The notes beneath the pieces are model-generated. The model did no database searches. It was given only the letters and a program-made list of their open reading frames with translations, and was not told the DNA's origin. A stretch of DNA of 64,000 nt, from positions 305,844-369,843 of the forward strand of contig JAWKZI010000001.1 in NCBI GenBank assembly GCA_041396045.1, given 5' to 3'. Both the position numbers and the translations under genes were made by a program. This DNA comes from SHZI01 sp041396045 (GTDB lineage: Bacteria; Pseudomonadota; Gammaproteobacteria; Steroidobacterales; GCA-2729495). Below, piece by piece: positions 62,908 to 64,000 of the stretch (positions are counted from its first letter, which is position 1; every line of letters begins with the position of its first letter).

Positions 62908-64000
62908 ATGGCCATCGACAAGCTCAGCGACACCCAGATCCGCAACGTGCGCCCCCGCGAGAAGATCTTCCGTCTGCACGACGGCCTCGGCCTGTACCTG
63001 GAAGTGACACCCACTGGTAACCGTTGGTGGCGGTTCAAGTACACCTTCGGCGGCAAGGAGAAGCGCATATCACTCGGCGTCTATCCGCAAATCACCCTGA
63101 AGGACGCCCGCGAACGTCGCGACGAAGCCCGGCGCCAGCTGGCGCACTACATCGACCCGGTCGTCGCAAAGCGCGAGGCCAAGGCGGCACGCGTGGCGAG
63201 TACAGAAAATACCTTCGAGGCGGTGGCGCGGGAGTGGTTCGCGAAGCGCTCGGCCGTCTGGAAGCAGACCCATAGCAGCAAGGTGATCCGCCGGCTCGAG
63301 ATCGACGTCTTCCCCTGGCTGGGCCCGCGTCCGATTGCCGAGATCAAGGCGACTGAGTTGCTGCAGGTGGTGCGTCGCATTGAGGATCGCGGCGTGATCG
63401 AAACGGCGCACCGCTGCCTGATGAACTGCGGTCAGGTGCTGCGCTACGCGATTGCCACCGGCCGGGCTGAGCGCGACCTTTCCCAGGACCTGCGCGGTGC
63501 GCTGGCCCCGTACAACGAGAAGCACTTTGCGACCATCGTGGACCCCAAGCAGGTGGGGGCGCTGATGCGGGCGATCGACGGCTACAAAGGCGCCTTCATT
63601 ACCAAGTGTGCACTGCAACTGGCACCGCTCACGTTCGTCCGGCCAGGCGAGTTGCGCATGGCCGTCTGGCAGGAGTTCGACCTGGACAACGCGGAATGGC
63701 GGATCCCCGCCGAGCGCATGAAGATGAAGGCCACGCACATCGTGCCGCTCGCCCGGCAAGCAGTCGCCGTGCTACGTGAGCTACATCCGGTCAGCAGCCG
63801 GTGGGGCTACGTCTTTCCCGGTGTCCGGACACGCAAGCGACCGATGAGCGAGAACACCGTGACCGCGGCGCTGCGCAGGCTCGGCTACGGCCGGGATGAG
63901 ATGACCGGGCACGGCTTTCGCAGCATGGCGTGCACGCTGCTGAACGAGCAGGGATGGAACCGGGATGCGATCGAAAGGCAGCTGGCGCACTCGGAACGGG
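62908..64000 (+). CDS. P4-type tyrosine recombinase/integrase (cut by the right edge)
   Basis: The 364 codons seen start at the ATG at 62908 (MAIDKLSDTQIRNVRPREK). The N-terminal DUF4102 domain has RLHDGLGLYLEVTPTGNRWWRFKYTFGGKEKRISLGVYP. The middle core-binding part follows at ~90-190. The catalytic domain shows the first Arg in TFVRPGELRM, the HGFRS box (H-x-x-R) and LAHSER near the edge. The catalytic Tyr lies just outside. Such integrases mobilise genomic islands. Its position right after tRNA-Phe marks the left end of an island that continues to the right. Confidence 0.93.
   Translation, partial: MAIDKLSDTQIRNVRPREKIFRLHDGLGLYLEVTPTGNRWWRFKYTFGGKEKRISLGVYPQITLKDARERRDEARRQLAHYIDPVVAKREAKAARVASTENTFEAVAREWFAKRSAVWKQTHSSKVIRRLEIDVFPWLGPRPIAEIKATELLQVVRRIEDRGVIETAHRCLMNCGQVLRYAIATGRAERDLSQDLRGALAPYNEKHFATIVDPKQVGALMRAIDGYKGAFITKCALQLAPLTFVRPGELRMAVWQEFDLDNAEWRIPAERMKMKATHIVPLARQAVAVLRELHPVSSRWGYVFPGVRTRKRPMSENTVTAALRRLGYGRDEMTGHGFRSMACTLLNEQGWNRDAIERQLAHSER

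Overview
The window looks like chromosomal DNA of a GC-rich gammaproteobacterium. Supporting blocks are ftsY-ftsE-ftsX-rpoH, rpmB-rpmG-radC next to coaBC-dut, rsmD-coaD, AsmA-mutY-yggX, pyrE opposite xth, and purE-purK. A PEP-CTERM/VPLPA-CTERM protein, polyhydroxyalkanoate (PHA) genes and a P4-type integrase at a tRNA suggest a Nevskiales/Steroidobacterales/Chromatiales-like lineage. That placement is inferred from gene content, not from a search.

Layout. 1-4.5 kb: the N-terminal part of a large SpvB/TcdB-like RHS protein (cut by the left edge), an anchored alpha/beta hydrolase, a J-domain/zinc-ribbon/PilZ protein and a small unknown. 4.6-9.6 kb: a respiratory cluster on the minus strand with ccoN, a di-haem ccoO-like fusion, a 53-aa membrane peptide, an Ig-like membrane protein and a cytochrome c-FTR1 iron permease. 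9.6-16.6 kb: MATE pump, succinate-semialdehyde dehydrogenase, FAH-family hydrolase, SIMPL protein, a UbiD decarboxylase with a Tat-like leader, and a dienelactone hydrolase. 16.7-21.9 kb: AEC transporter, PHA module (phasin, phaR, phaC) and an L-2-hydroxyglutarate oxidase-like enzyme. 21.9-30.3 kb (minus strand): AGCS symporter, thiolase, DUF924, DUF2141, purK, purE, NUDIX, MATE and Mpo1-like. 30.3-38.6 kb: OmpA lipoprotein, rpoH with a perfect CIRCE operator over its promoter, ftsX/E/Y, rsmD, coaD, ggt and mutM. 38.8-49.6 kb: desaturase, PEP-CTERM protein, ribosomal proteins L33/L28, radC, coaBC, dut, pyrE, xth, ampG, Rieske protein and trmB. 49.6-62.5 kb: tRNA-Gly, zincin-like protein, SDR, a response regulator/histidine kinase/GGDEF-EAL operon, an orphan pseudopilin-like protein, AsmA, mutY, yggX, then a stand-alone adenylation enzyme divergent from a carrier-protein/thioesterase didomain. 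The right edge is tRNA-Phe followed by a P4-type integrase, the probable border of a genomic island.

Several housekeeping genes carry single-base frameshifts, often at short homopolymers: SIMPL, the dienelactone hydrolase, phaR, phaC, thiolase, rsmD, coaBC, trmB, AsmA, the adenylation enzyme and the carrier-thioesterase. Essential genes such as coaBC are among them, so most of these are probably sequence errors rather than decay. I give each broken gene as one span. No CRISPR array, rRNA or insertion sequence was seen. No gene-free stretch exceeds about 300 bases.

The most unusual items are the J-domain/PilZ fusion, the CIRCE-controlled rpoH, the split adenylation plus carrier-thioesterase pair with a cysteine in place of the usual serine nucleophile, the desaturase with a transposase-like tail, and the exported-looking UbiD.
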